Notes under the pieces: model-generated | What the model saw: only the letters and a program-made list of their open reading frames with translations | Database searches by the model: none | What the model was told of the DNA's origin: nothing | Position numbers and translations under genes: made by a program | In this document: positions 9,115 to 20,838 of the stretch, in pieces | Numbering within the stretch: the stretch's first letter is position 1 | Layout of the letters: the number at the start of each line of letters is the position of its first letter | Source of the DNA: Hydnum rufescens UP504 | Taxonomy: Eukaryota; Basidiomycota; Agaricomycetes; Cantharellales; Hydnaceae | DNA: 64,000 bases | Reading direction: 5' to 3' | Assembly: GCA_014904985.1 (NCBI GenBank) | Contig: MU128981.1 | Location: forward strand, 85,604 to 149,603

Positions 9115-11060
9115 CTTAGGCAAAGAACATATCAAAATTTCAGCCAGATCCATTCAGCTATAAGGACAATAAGTTTAAACATTGAAAATCAATTTACTCC
9201 TCCCACAGACAAGGCATGGACTTGAAATTTGACATGGGGTATGACCCCATAATTAACTAAATGTGTGCCAAGAATCAGCTTATTCTGTTTACTTCTAGGT
9301 ATTCAACTCCCTTTTCAGGCAAAAAGAGAACAACAAGCTACCATGAATGTTAAACACTTCAAAATAGACCTAAACTAGGTGGAATAGGCTTATAATATTA
9401 TAACCCTGATTACATCTGAAAATGGAATGAATTGGATGTGTGGAAGTGGCTAAAATTAAGGGGAGAGGGAGGAAGATCAAAAGTGAATTACATATGATGT
9501 AGAACAGAGGTGGCACTGATATTGCACCACTGAGTTAATACATATATGGGGAGTGTACATGCCAGATATCAGCCCAACTGGACTCCATTTAGGCAGTGCT
9601 CCCCAGGCCTCCCCCTTAAACAACAATTTCCTCCCCAGAGCCTTCCATCCATGTAATTGCCCTGAAAATGCACACTTAGATCATTGAAACACATCTATAA
9701 TATCCCTCAAAATTTCAGACTCATGACTCCATTGTCAGAGTCTCCATAATATTTTCAAGTTTCACTGAAATACACCCTCCAGTTGGGACACTTCCAAAGC
9801 TCCAATCACTCTGATTTTTTGTTGGCCACACCTGCTCACTATTTGAGGCTCAGCCCCAAATTTTCAGCCCATTCTGAGGACTTTTAACATCTGTCACATG
9901 ACCAAGATCTTCTCCTCCCCCTGCTTCACTCAGGGATCCAATTTGTGTGGACTTTGTTGCCATCTGTAGTAGTAGTGTGTGACAGTGCATGATTCAAATT
10001 TCAGGAGATTCCATGCAATATTGATTGAGTTATTCAAGAAACATTCAAGATCAATTCAATTTGGGGTCAGAACAGTGGTATTTAGTGGAAATACTGCTGT
10101 TCTGACCCCCAAATTGAATTGATCTAGAATGTTTCTTGAATAACTCACTGAATATTGAATGGAATCTCTTGAAATTTGAATCAAACACTGTCACATACTA
10201 CTACTACAGATGGCAACAAAGTCCATACAAACTGGATGATTGAGTGAATCAGGGGGAGGGGAGGATCTTGGTCATGTGACAGATGTCAAAAGTCCTCAGA
10301 ATGGGCTGAAATTTTGGGGCTGAGCCTCAGATAGTGAGAAGGTGGAAAAAATCAGAGTGATTGGAGTTCTGGAAATGTCCCAACAGCAGGGGGTATTTCA
10401 GTGAAACTTGAAAATATTATGGAGACTCTGACAATGGAGTCATGAGTCTGAAATTTTGAGGGATGCTATAGATGTGTTTGGATGACCTAAGTGTGCATTT
10501 TCAAGGCAATTGCATGCATGGAAGGCTCTGGGGAGGAATTGTTGTTTAGGGGGGAGGCCTGTGAAGCACTGCCTAAATGGAGCCCAGTTTGGCTGATATC
10601 TGGCATGTGCACTCCCCATATATGTACTAACTCAGTGGTGTAATATCAGAGCCACCCCTGCTCTACATCCTATGTAATGCACTTTTGATCTTTCTCCCCC
10701 TCCCCCTCAATTTCAGCCACTTCCACACATCCAATTCATTCCATTTTTTGATATAGTTAGGGCTATAATACTATAGGCCCATTCCACCTAGTTTGGATGT
10801 AATTTAAAGTGTTCAACATTCATGGTAGCTTGTTGTTCTCTTTTTGCCTGAAAAGGGAGTTGAATATCTAGAAGTAAACAGAATAAGCTGATTCTTGGCA
10901 CATGTTTATTTTATTATATGATTATACCCCATGTCAAATTTCAAGTCCATACCTTGGCTGTGGGGAGAGTAAATTGGTTTTCAATGTTTAAATTTGTTTC
11001 CCTTATATCTCTGTAATTACTGCATGGATCTGGCTGAAATTTTGATATGTTCTTTGCCTA
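9115..11060. repeat. 1.95-kb palindrome (foldback) with about 0.97-kb arms
   Basis: Left arm from TTAGGCAAAGAACATATCAA (about 9117) is mirrored by TTGATATGTTCTTTGCCTAA (about 11040-11058). The arms meet at 10083-10089 around a loop of about 5 bases (AGTGG), between GGGGTCAGAACAG and CTGTTCTGACCCC. Arm identity looks high throughout, with scattered C/T differences. No open frame or known transposon motif is seen. It could be a foldback element or the product of palindromic duplication. A transcript would form a very long dsRNA hairpin. Confidence 0.85.
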
Positions 11061-11395
11061 AACAGTATATAATCATGTGCAAAATTTCAGAATGATCCTT
11101 GCCCTCCTTACATTTCAGCAATTTCCAGTGCTTCTGGTACCTATTGTCCAGTTCATTCCTTTAAAGTGTGTGGATTAGGCTGGTCTTTGACACATGATTA
11201 GTACATTATATTGTCTGGCTTTTTCAAAATTTTCAAGTCTCTAGCTATTCTGAAAGGGGAGGAAATGAATTTTCAATGTTCAGACTTGTTTGCCTGATAT
11301 CTCCATAACCCCTCCACTAATCTGGCTGAAATCTTGATATGATTTGCATAGATATAGTATCTAATTATGTGCCAAATTTCAGAATGATCCACTCA
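10975..11395. repeat. Direct repeat, about 285-bp offset
   Basis: Blocks TTTTCAATGTT, TCTGGCTGAAAT, TTGATATG and TTTCAGAATGATCC occur in the same order at about 10975-11105 and 11260-11395. This extends the right arm of the palindrome with a diverged second copy. Nothing coding is seen. Confidence 0.55.
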
Positions 11396-11595
11396 ATGGT
11401 TAGTTGGATGTACCTCATCCAATTTCCACATTTAGGCTTTTTTTAATAGGAATCACTGTATTATGTAATGGGATATGATCCAAAATTATTATGGAGTATT
11501 ATCTAATCTACCCTTTTATATTGGTCTTTCTAGTTACTGCATTTAGGTTTTTTCATAGCAGCAGGTGGCTTGCCTTTGAAACTGGGCAATTGCCA

Positions 11596-11840
11596 GTGTT
11601 GAGTCCTGGGTTCAATTTACCGGCAATTGCCAGAAAATTGTTTCTGTTGTGCAACACCACCACCTCCATCTACCAAGGCCCAGGACAAGCCACCACACCC
11701 CAGTATAGACTGGGGTGTGGTGTTAAGGTATGTAATTATAGTCTTAGCTACTCTAGTGCAAAAGGGGCAGCCTCTGGCTGCTCTTTTTGCACTACTATTG
11801 ATTTTTTTTACTGACCTGTCAACCCCCCATTATAGGGTCC
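11596..11840 (+). repeat. Isolated hairpin-intron module
   Basis: First-exon-like sequence (CAATTGCCAGTGTTGAGT), P palindrome 11693-11720 of the second type (CCACACCCCAGTAT with CTGGGGTGTGG), donor GTATGT at 11728, H hairpin 11753-11793 (TAGTGCAAAAGGGGCAGCC with GGCTGCTCTTTTTGCACTA), branch TACTGAC and acceptor TTATAG ending at 11835. Intron 108 bp. Downstream array modules are missing. The P type matches the relic at 47 kb rather than elements 1 and 2, so it may be an older or separate subfamily. Confidence 0.7.
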
Positions 11841-12300
11841 CCCCAAGTGCACACCCAGGAGCCCATCCCCTCTGGTGGGTCCCCCTAACCCCTGCCCCAC
11901 CCTTCTAGTTGGTCTGGGGCAGGGGTGCCCCCTCTTGTTGGCACTGGTGTGGTTATGCAACCTGGATTGTGTAATTAATTAGGTAATTATGTATATTAGG
12001 TAATATGTATTATACAATATGTATTATATAATATGTATTATATAATATATTTAATTATATCATCAACAAATTATGTAATTTAATATTACATAATACTATC
12101 ATTGGATGATTATGGCACCACTTTTTTGGGTGGATTACATAATTTCTTATTTAGGTAATTGACAGGTTGGCCAGTGCAGAATTCTTCAAGTTCCAGAATT
12201 GATCTCAAATTGAGCTCAACTTGAGCTCAAAACCTGACTCTTTTGCTATCAAATACTCTTTTGATCACTTTTTGATATCAAACATAATACAAGCCTATCA
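11840..12300. other. AT-rich spacer, no gene seen
   Basis: 11990-12080 is a run of TATTATA/ATAATATG. The remainder is low-CpG unique-looking sequence. I see nothing coding. Confidence 0.6.
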
Positions 12301-12304
12301 GGCA

Positions 12305-13708
12305 CTATACAGATATCAAAATGACATACTTTTTAAGGCCCCCAAGAGTGTCTGACCAGCCTGCCCTTTTGCTTACATTGGCTTCCACATTCCTGGACAG
12401 GTCTGACAACTGATCCATACTGAACCCTTGAGCATTGCCATAAGGCCTCACTTGCAGGCCCATGTGGATATCAGTGCCATGTGGAATCATGACAAACACA
12501 TTGTCACATGCCCCTTTGAGCCAATGACAAGATGGTCTTGGTCTGGGAGGCATATCATATGCAACTTCCATTCCCCCCAAACTTGGAGGGCTGACTTGGT
12601 TTGTCCAAGTTTTGTGGAGGGCTCTTGTTCCTTTGCTCATACTATGTTCAAGGGCACTTTTTGACAAAGCCAAAATGAAGTCTTGCATGATAGACTCTTC
12701 CCTAATCCTTAGTCCAGGTCTCCACCTGGCTCTGATCTTATGGGCACTGGGATGACCTCAGACTGTTGTATTTTGAGCATTTGTATGACATGGAACTTGG
12801 AGCATGATCCATTGGAGTAGGTCTGCTTGTGGGGGTGACTGCTGTATGTTGTCATTATTTGTAGCACTGGTGGGGTAGCTAATTCACAGGAACCCAGTTT
12901 GAACAAGTCCTATGGTTGACTCAAAATTGAGGTCCAGTGAAGTGATGGGGTCATCCCCTCTGGTCCCTTTTCCTGGCTCAAGTATGGCTACTTTGCCATT
13001 TGTGAGTGCAATTTCCTGGATTAAATCAGTAGTCATGTTGGCATCAATCCATCTTGTTACATTGTACAGAAGCCCCAAGATTTTGCTTGATTGCGGAATG
13101 GGAGGCAAATTCAGGACTAGGCTGAGCATCAACAATTGGAAGCTGTCAGTCCTCAGTTCATCTGGGTGTGACAGTTGACTTTGATGATGGTTTTTGGCAG
13201 TTCTGGATGGTTGGGCTGCTGGCCTGTCCTCCTTACACATTCAAGGCTCCTTGATGAGATCTGGGATCTGGAGTGTGCCTAACAAATCTCAAACATGGCC
13301 ACAAGACAGTTCCATCTTGATTGTCATGAGTATCAACCCATAGTCGATGGTTCCACTGTTCTGGAGCTTATGGAACCCCATACATTGACAGTCCTGGCTA
13401 TGATAGGTGACATCTCACATACCCAAACATTCAAGGAAGAGTGTTCTCATCACTGATGAGACAGTGTCTTCAGGGAGTTCCTGGCTATACTCATTCATAC
13501 AAGTCATGGCACAGCTTAGAGGTGATATTCTGGAGCTTTGAACAACAGTCTTGATGGGGAACTCATTCTTTGTAGTAGGGTTCCTGACCATGGCAGGGCT
13601 CAAAAGATATCCTGTTATGGACCCTAATGTTGACCCCCCAGTACCCTTGTACACAGGGTCTCCAACACAACTTAATGACTGGCACAATGCTTTAAAGCTT
13701 AAATCCAT
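12305..13708 (-). pseudogene. Unrecognised coding-like relic, minus strand, downstream half
   Basis: Three minus-strand open stretches (13708-13415, 13240-12884, 12688-12305) lie in the same reading frame and are separated by a few in-frame stops, so they look like one decayed protein of over 450 residues. Composition is ordinary (not low-complexity): for example LELGS-poor, Pro/Ser-rich N part, then a stretch ending in LSLVLNLPPIPQ, then WIDANM. I recognise no domain. CpG is nearly absent, consistent with stops arising from CGA. It is next to the related frame at 14503-15872 and flush against element 2. It may belong to a large transposon or be a captured gene. Confidence 0.35.
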
Positions 13709-14360
13709 AGGTGCTATGTTGTGTTTATCATCCTTAGTCCCAAACTCAAGGTTGAAATTCCAGTTAAACCTTGCTACATCCCTCTTCCATTTGGTTTCAA
13801 TAGGGCACCTGACTCAGGTGGAATTTATGGAAGCCTCAAGCTTAAGAGCTTGGTCATTGGAAACTTCAACCTGTGATGGCTGCAGACATCCAAATGATCA
13901 GGAGTTTGGGGGTCTGCTCCAAAGGAATGAATTTGTTTGTGGCTACAGATGTGTAGTAGCCACTCTCTGGTCAAATTCCTGAGCTCATTCATCTTCCAGT
14001 CTTAGGACAAATCTCAAATGCAGTGAATAGGGTTCTGTCCTTAGCTGGTGACCTAGTCTTTCACCCATTTTGTAGAGATGTACTGAGGGCTCAAAAAACC
14101 TTGGTTCATGTCTGTTTAGACTTGTTGTGTTGTATGGAAGCCCCATGATTTCATTCAATCATGGACCTTCAATCCAGTGACAAACACACTTGGGGATATC
14201 TTGGGTGATGGACTCTATGCTAGATCCAAGTCCAGGTTTCCTCTGAGGTCCAACCTCATGGGCATCAGTACAGTCTTGGACTGCTGTATTCCAGGCATTT
14301 TCATGATCCAGAATCTGGGATGTGCTCCATGGGAACAGGCCTGGCTCAAGTTTCAGGACA
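12690..14360. repeat. Diverged direct repeat inside the unknown relic
   Basis: About 12700-12830 and 14200-14350 match in order: TCCAGGTYTCC, TCTGA, TCATGGGCA/TTATGGGCA, GACTG(C)TGTATT, GGCATTTTCATGA/GAGCATTTGTATGA, then TGGAGCATGATCCATTGGA against TGTGCTCCATGGGA. The offset is about 1515 bp. On the minus strand this aligns two peptide segments (a 'KPGLGSSIESI' type and an 'RPGLRIREESI' type), so the relic contains a duplicated segment. Confidence 0.5.
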
Positions 14361-14502
14361 TGTTCCAGATATAGCTCAGGATGACCATTCAGGGTTCAAT
14401 GGATTGTCCTGGGACCATTTGGAGGCTGGGTATGGCATCATTGGGCAACAAGTTTGAGATCAGAGAGGTCCCTACTTATTATAGTTTGAATGCCAGTATG
14501 AT

Positions 14503-15872
14503 TCAGGAACTCAGGGCTATTCCCCTGGATGGAGTCCACCTGTAAGGGAGGTGCCATGTTGCCAATCCCCTGGGCTCATGGGTACCTGTTTTGTAACAAG
14601 AACTCTTCCTTTCAATGATAACAGCATGGATCCCAATTGTGACCAGAGGTTCAGACTGAGAGGATTCCTTAACTAGTTTGAACTTTGTAGTTTTGTCATA
14701 ATTTAAGGGTTGGGATGACTGGATTTGGGGTGAACTGTGGCCTGGTTCATCCTCTCCATCAAAAATACTCTTTCCTTGATTCAAACTGGATCCCTTTAGA
14801 TGGGAGTCTAGTACACCAGTAGCAACTTGAAGATGGTGGTTCACATGGGAAACAGCAAGTTGTAGTAGGCCCAAGGAGGGTAATCTGACTATGAGGTCAG
14901 ATTGTTCAGGATTGAACATACTAGGCTCATAGCCTGTACTGGAGATAGCTCCACAGAACAATGATGTCTCTCATAGGATGACTTCACACTGCCAGATTGC
15001 ATGTGCCAATGTAGGGTTTAGCCTGTAGTGAACAGGCACCATATGAAAGTTACATATGACCCAATTGGGGAAACTGGCTGAATTCATGTCCAAGTTGTAG
15101 AGTAGCCAGTCAAGCCAGGTGGAAACAATCCTTACAGCCTGAGATGGACTGTACTTGTTGCCTTGTTCAAGTGAGGTATGGATGGTCTCAAGTAATTGAG
15201 GTGAAAGGCAAGCAGGTTCAGGCCTTTCAGGCTCCACATATTTTTTTAGGGGAGTAGGCACCCTTCTTGAGGTATCCACCCTGTAGGACAGGGGTTAGGT
15301 GGGAGGTTCCCAAAAGATGAGGGTGCTCCTAAAGGCACAATGGGTGGTTGATGGTTACTGTTATGAATGCTTGAGTTGTGCATGTTTGGATCCATGAGAA
15401 CATTGCAAGGCCTAGGACTAGATGAGTGTGAGCCATAGGTGATCTTTACAAGGTTAGGGTCACCATAATTTTTGAGGGGAGTGACCACCCTTCTTGAGGT
15501 ATCCACCCTGTGAGGCAGGGGGTTAGGCAGCCAATTCCCATAAGTGGATGGGGACATTAGAGGTTGAGCTGTTGAGGGTCTAGAGACACTCTTGCAAACA
15601 TTCAAATCACAAATAACTGTATCTGGAGGTGTGTGAAAGGAGGAAGAGGGTGCTGAGTTCAAACCATGGGCAGTCCTGTAGGGACCCACCAATGGAGTTC
15701 TCACACACTCCACCAGTGTTAGTTCAGTCATATCCAAACTAAGGAGTTGGGAGGAACCAGAAGGTGGTGGAGGTTCTGGGTCCAACAGGTTAGCCCAGTC
15801 TGTAGGACTATGGCCATTCCATATAGCCTGACAAGTTAGTAGTTCTTGGAGGGAAAGAGTCTCTATGCCCAC
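14503..15872 (-). pseudogene. Unrecognised coding-like relic, minus strand, upstream half
   Basis: Minus-strand open frames 15872-15246 (208 codons), 15279-14971 and 14961-14503 follow one another with frame changes. A segment is duplicated in tandem: GGTATCCACCCTGT with GGGGTTAGG... at about 15240-15300 and again at about 15470-15535. In protein this gives two 'VDTSRRVxTPLKxY' blocks. The text is Ser/Pro/His-rich and disordered-looking; no family recognised. CpG-depleted. Introns may explain some frame changes. Confidence 0.35.
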
Positions 15873-16167
15873 AAGGGCAAAGTAGGTGGCTTAGTCATCA
15901 AGACTGGGGTCGCACAGTGTGTAGTGTATAATCTTTAAGTCCATGACTCTGCAAGACAGACAGATGATGATGGTAGAAAAGATGCATCATCCAGGCATTG
16001 CCACCAGCCTGGTCAGCCAATTATCAGTATCTAATTAGATACTTCAAAGTTGCATTTATATGCTCTAACTAGATATCAGACCTGGGGGGCCCCAGGGGCC
16101 CCTAGCCATTAGGATTATTGATTTATGATTTATTTATTTATTTGTTATTATTATTATATACAGTACA

Positions 16168-16261
16168 CTAGGCTTGCCCAGTGGGGCTCACCCATGCACC
16201 CAAGAAGAGCAGCCACAGGCTGCTCTTCTTGTGCACTTGGAGCAAAATGGAAAATGCATAC
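16168..16261 (-). other. Hairpin intron, element 2 minus module a
   Basis: Donor GTATGC at 16261, H hairpin 16201-16231 (CAAGAAGAGCAGCC with GGCTGCTCTTCTTG), acceptor TAG at 16170-16168. Length 94 bp. P decayed (CCTGC...GCAGG) at about 16268-16295. Confidence 0.68.
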
Positions 16262-16943
16262 CTTAAATGATCATCCTGCCACAGCAGGTGTAATGAAGTG
16301 CCTCTGGATTCAGGAGGGCACTCATTGTCATACTTGGACAAAGCAGAGTCAACAGGTTGGGAGCAGGAATGAGGGGGAAGGGAGAAGAGGTAATCACACT
16401 GCCCCCAGCACTGGCTTTGCTCTGAGTCCAGGGGAAAAGAGTGCAAGGGAGTGGGAGTCATGGTGAAAGATAGTAAAGTAGTGACTGGCCAAGTGGCACA
16501 GTCACTACCTAAGGAGAGAGAGGGGGTCAGTGAGAGGGGAGGGCTGTCCTACTCACTGTCCTAGGAGTTGTATGGGAGCCCAACTACCAGGAAGCCCAGA
16601 CAGAAGGCTGGGCCTAGCTATTAATGGCTGCTAGGGGCCAACAGCATAACCAGATAGAAGAAGCAGAGACTGAGACAAGGGTTCATGGCTTCCCACTGAG
16701 TGATGAAGATCTGGGCAAAGGTTACTTATTCAATCTCGGCATCTGCTGTATATACATGACCTTTGAGTCCAAACTCCCTTATGTAATACACTATATTACA
16801 GCAGGGGTGTGCTTGCATGGGATCTGGTTCAACGTTTGTGTGGCCCCATTTGCCTATTTGTGTGGGGACCAGTGTGCATATCTAGCAGGGGCTTATTCAG
16901 GGGTTCACATGGGTTCCTGTCCAGGGGGAGGTTCTTTTGTCAC

Positions 16944-17043
16944 CTAAAATAAACAATGTGTTAGGTAAATGTAATAAAGTGCAAGAAGAGCAGCCCATGG
17001 CTGCTCTTCTTGTGTGATTGTAGCTCCAGAAAAAAAAACTTAC
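16944..17043 (-). other. Hairpin intron, element 2 minus module b
   Basis: Donor GTAAGT at 17043, H hairpin 16981-17013 (GCAAGAAGAGCAGCC with GGCTGCTCTTCTTGTG), branch CCTAACA, acceptor TTTTAG at 16946-16944. Length 100 bp. P palindrome 17051-17084 (GTACCACAGACCTGCTGCA half). Confidence 0.75.
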
Positions 17044-17222
17044 CTTGAGAGTACCACAGACCTGCTGCAGCAGGTGTGTGGTACTCACATGTTTGTGGTC
17101 TCATTCATGGGATTTGGTTTCACAGGGTGGGTTTGGGGTCATGGGGCTTCAGGTCATAGGTTTTGGTTTGCAGGGTTTCAGGTTGCGGGTTTGCTGTTGG
17201 GGGTTCATGCAGGGTTCAAGAT

Positions 17223-17335
17223 CTAGAAAAATAAAGGTGTTAGTTATTAAACATTAAAGCATCACAAGAAGAGCAGCTTACACTGCTCTTCTTGCACCAC
17301 AAAAATAAAATAAAAAATAAAAAATAAACTCAGCT
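17223..17335 (-). other. Hairpin intron, element 2 minus module c
   Basis: H hairpin 17264-17297 (CAAGAAGAGCAG with CTGCTCTTCTTG), branch TAACTAACA, acceptor TAG at 17225-17223. The donor reads GCTGAGT instead of GTGAGT and may be dead. P palindrome 17342-17371 (ACCACACACCTGCTGC half) is perfect. Confidence 0.62.
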
Positions 17336-17384
17336 TGGAGTACCACACACCTGCTGCAGCAGGTGTGTGGTTTTGTTGGCTCTG

Positions 17385-18227
17385 TGTCAGGATCAAATTG
17401 ACATTTGCTTCTGCCTAAGGACTTACCTGTCAGAGTATCATTCTTCATCAACTCTATCATATGGCACCTACTTCTTCAAATGCTCTTGTGTCCTCTCTCC
17501 CTCCATTCACTAAGGGGTTATTGTCATCCTTGCCATTATTGGCATTTCTCTTATTATTATTGCCCTCGTTCTATTGGGCCTTGGCCAGTGGGCTATGGGC
17601 TGGGTAGTCAACCAGTGGCAGCATTGATGCCCTTGTCAGCACCTGTCATTCCCTTGCTCCCCATGTGAGTCCATGGAGTTGCCAATCCAGACTCCCCCTC
17701 CTCCTCCTCTGCCCCAGTTCCTGAATCCACATCACCTGTCCCAATCTGTACTCCATCCACATCATTATGGTCCTTCGACACTTTGGACACCTTTGGAGTA
17801 CCCAGGCATACACTGCCTTGGAAGTACATATGCTAAGGGGGATACATATGGAAGTTGGGGCATAGCCATGTGGAGGTGCGCACAGGATTTGTAACATGGC
17901 TGCATCAGCTTAGTGAGGCTTAGTGATGGTGGGTGTGGAGGCTGACTGATGGGCTGTGGAGCTGGCACTCTAGGAGGATCTGGAAGGTTATGGAAGCTGG
18001 CAGAAGGCTCTGGAAGGCTGGTGGCTGTGTGCAGGAAATAGTATTTATAGCCCTTTGCAGTTGGGGGATCACCAGTTTTGATCTCAGGATTCCCACCGTG
18101 ATAGGTGCGAGACTTGTGTGTCCCTTGTTGTGTGGTGTATACTCAGGATTCCCACTGCAATAGCATGTGGTTAATTAATCTATTTCCTCTTTCTGTTTGT
18201 GGCTTCGATGGCAGTGTCACCCTGACA
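17385..18227. mobile_element. Solo-LTR-like insertion (5-bp target duplication CTCTG)
   Basis: Begins TGTCAGGATC and ends CACCCTGACA. Flanked on each side by CTCTG (17380-17384, 18228-18232). 843 bp, no coding frame recognised. Terminal sequences resemble the insertion at 4940-6954. It sits in an exon of the minus array. Confidence 0.72.
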
Positions 18228-18660
18228 CTCTGTGTCATTTTGTGTCTTCAGTGTGGTCCTTCACATGCAGTGTTTGTTTGGCATGTGGCCTTTGGCACAT
18301 GGGGTACTGTCTAGCAGGTGTCTGTGTGGTGTGCAGTCATTTCAGGGGGCTCAGGGTTTGTTTGGCAGGTCTTTACTTGGTGGGCATGTGTTCCATTCAT
18401 TGGTTGTGGGTCAGTGTGGCTATATTTATTTGGGGGAGGACTCATCTTATATAGTACCACACACCCATTGCAGTGGGTGTGTGGTCTCTGGTTCACTCAT
18501 TGGGTGCATCTGGTGTGTTGGGCACATTCTCATGTGTCATGTTCTCATGTGTTGCATCCTTGTGTGTTGCATCCTCATGTGTCACATTCTTATTTCTCAC
18601 ACCTCTGTTTGGGCCAGTGTCATTTGACAAGGCCCCACTGTGCCTTGACCAGGCTGTGAT

Positions 18661-18782
18661 CTAGAATAATAAAAGACAATAAAAGATATGTTAGTAAAAA
18701 AAATCTAAAGGAGTGCAAAAAGAGCAGCAGCAGCTGCTCTTTTTGCACTATTGTAGCTAATACAATAAAAAAAGAAACTCAC
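18661..18782 (-). other. Hairpin intron, element 2 minus module d
   Basis: Donor GTGAGT at 18782, H hairpin 18712-18749 (AGTGCAAAAAGAGCAGC with GCTGCTCTTTTTGCACT), branch TACTAAC, acceptor TAG at 18663-18661. Length 122 bp. P at 18790-18821. First intron of this arm. Confidence 0.75.
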
Positions 18783-18929
18783 CTTACATGACCACACACC
18801 CACAGCAGCAGGTGCATGGTCATCTGCTTCCCTTTTCAGGCAGTTGCCCTGCTTCCTTTTCTGGGCAGTTGCGGTGGGTAGTTGTTGTGGTTGTGAAGAG
18901 AATGCAACTCAATGCCAGCAAATGCCAAC

Positions 18930-19300
18930 ACTCAAAAAGCACCCAAGTCCCATGGCCACAAGCACAATATAAATTAATAGCAAGCATCTAGACATGTTCT
19001 AAATACTAAATAATAAATATTTATCCAAAAATGCAAAAGAAGATAATGATACTAAGTTAGGCTCAATAAGGCACGATAGGCCTATATGATAAAGTGGATT
19101 GGGCCACTTCTGACCTATAGAAGTGGCCCAATCCACTTTATAATATAGGCCTATCATGCCTTATTGAGCCCTAACTTATTATCATTATCTTCTTTCACAT
19201 TTTTGGATAAATATTTATTATTTAGTATTTAGAACATGTCTAGATGCTTGCTATTAATTTATATTGTGCTCGTGACCATGGGACTTGGGTGCTTTTTGAG
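18930..19300. repeat. Central inverted repeat of element 2
   Basis: About 170-bp arms meet near 19110: AAGTGGATTGGGCCACTTC, then GACC, then TATAGAAGTGGCCCAATCCACTT. Outward, both arms carry TAGGCCTAT, CAATAAGGCA, AATAATAAATATTTATCC and the CATGGGACTTGGGTGC block. Both module arrays diverge from here. A bidirectional promoter is possible; no promoter motif is proven. Confidence 0.85.
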
Positions 19301-19301
19301 T

Positions 19302-20165
19302 GCCAGTATGGAAGAGACCTAATGGGCTTTATTTGTTTTGATCAGCTAAAATGTTATAAGATGTTTGTTTAGAATGTGTTAGATGAGGACAGATCAGTTT
19401 TGATGGGTTATGTGCCACTCAACTGTTGTTTTGTACTAGTGTTGTTGTTGGTTGTCCTTAGGATTTGAACACAAGACTCCAAGATAGATGCTCAGCACAA
19501 TATTTGAACACAGGACCTTCAGATACTCCAAAACATGGATAGCAAGACACCAAGATTCGAACACAAGACCTTAAGACACTTTCAAGACACTTCAAGACAC
19601 AACTGCAAGACTTGAGATTCAAACTCACAACTTCAAGAATGGATGTCTAGCAACTCCTACTCTGAGGGTTCTACAACTATCCACTACTCTTCACATGACT
19701 AAGCAAGACTGACACACTCTGATTCTTTTATTCCCTTTTATACTCTTCTCCTTGTTTGAGATACTATTATTCTCTCTACTAATGGGTACTTGGATACTAG
19801 GGTACAATAATCCTCAGGGCACTTTGATCCTTGGAGGGGACTCCTCTTCAGATGCTCTTCTACTCTAAATCCCCCCTCTCTTTATACCTTTCTGAACCCT
19901 CCACATGACTCATCCTCTTACTAATCCCCTTACTCACCCTTTAGTCATGCTCACTAATCACCTTACCAATTGTCTTACTCATCTCCCTCCTTACTCACCT
20001 CTTGCTAGATCACCTGCCCTTAAGTCATGTGCCAAAATGCGGACTTCCTTAGTATAAGTGGTTATACTTCTCTTCCAGAGTTCAATGCTGGTAAAATGCA
20101 GATTTTCTTGAAGGGCTTAAACCAAGGGGTTTTTGAGGCCAGAACTTTTCTCTTCTACACTGGCA
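19302..20165. mobile_element. 0.86-kb insertion with short inverted ends, unclassified
   Basis: It interrupts the path from the centre to the first exon of the plus arm. The ends are GCCAGTATGGAAGAGA and TCTCTTCTACACTGGC, a 16-bp imperfect inverted repeat, and TTGAG lies on both sides. The exact ends are ambiguous because the host sequence also has GCCAG and TTGAG. Inside are repeated blocks of the GAACACAAGACCT type (about 19500-19620). No transposase is seen. Confidence 0.45.
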
Positions 20166-20270
20166 TTGAGTTGCACTCTCTGCAACTACACAGCCACACA
20201 CCAAACAGACAACTGAGAGAGGCAAGCCAATGACCACACACCCACAGCAGTGGGTGTGTGGTCATGTAAG

Positions 20271-20380
20271 GTGAGTTTTTTTTGATTGAAGCAGATATGC
20301 CAGCACAAAAAGAGCAGCAAAAGCTGCTCTTTTTGCATGGTTTGAATATCATTACTAACATTATTCTTTTATTATTTTAG
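20271..20380 (+). other. Hairpin intron, element 2 plus module 1
   Basis: Donor GTGAGT, H hairpin 20303-20338, branch TACTAAC, acceptor TTTTAG. Length 110 bp. P 20232-20263 (GACCACACACCCAC half). Confidence 0.78.
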
Positions 20381-20575
20381 ATCATGGCCTGGTGGCTCAA
20401 AAGAAAAACTGGCCAATGACGAGGGCTGAATGGTCAGGGTCCAAATGACAATGTGCCAACCAAATACACAACAAACAAAAAGACACCAAATGATGCCATG
20501 ACAAGTGAGAATGTGCCCACTGAGTGACCATGCAAACCACACACCCACTATGGCAGGTGTGTGGTTCTATGTAAG

Positions 20576-20676
20576 GTAAGTCCATTGTGCACCTCTAATA
20601 GCCCAAAAAGAGCAGCCAATGCTGCTCTTTTTGGGCTGGTTTTAATTTTTAATTAATATATCATCTCTTATTCTAG
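20576..20676 (+). other. Hairpin intron, element 2 plus module 2
   Basis: Donor GTAAGT, H hairpin 20601-20636 with the paired variant GCCCAAAAAGAGCAGC and GCTGCTCTTTTTGGGC, acceptor TTCTAG. Length 101 bp. P 20535-20566. Confidence 0.8.
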
Positions 20677-20838
20677 ACCATTGCCTCAACCACAAGAAAC
20701 CCCCACCAAATGAACCCCCCCTCCCCGAAACAACAACCTGCACACCACCCCCAAATTGTAACCCACTGAAACTGTGCCAGAAGACCATGAGAGCCACAGG
20801 AACCATGCACCTGCTGAAGGGGTGTGTTGGTTTTCAAT

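Larger units (their letters stand above)
16168..18910 (-). repeat. Minus-strand array of hairpin-intron modules, element 2
   Basis: Four H hairpins (16201, 16981, 17264, 18712) and five P sites (about 16268, 17051, 17342, 18456, 18790). Three of the H hairpins have the variant stem CAAGAAGAGCAG with CTGCTCTTCTTG, and the fourth has CAAAAAGAGCAG. The P at 18456-18485 has no H after it, and an LTR-like insertion sits in the same region. The exon side near the centre again holds ATGCAACTCAATGCCAGC. Confidence 0.72.
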
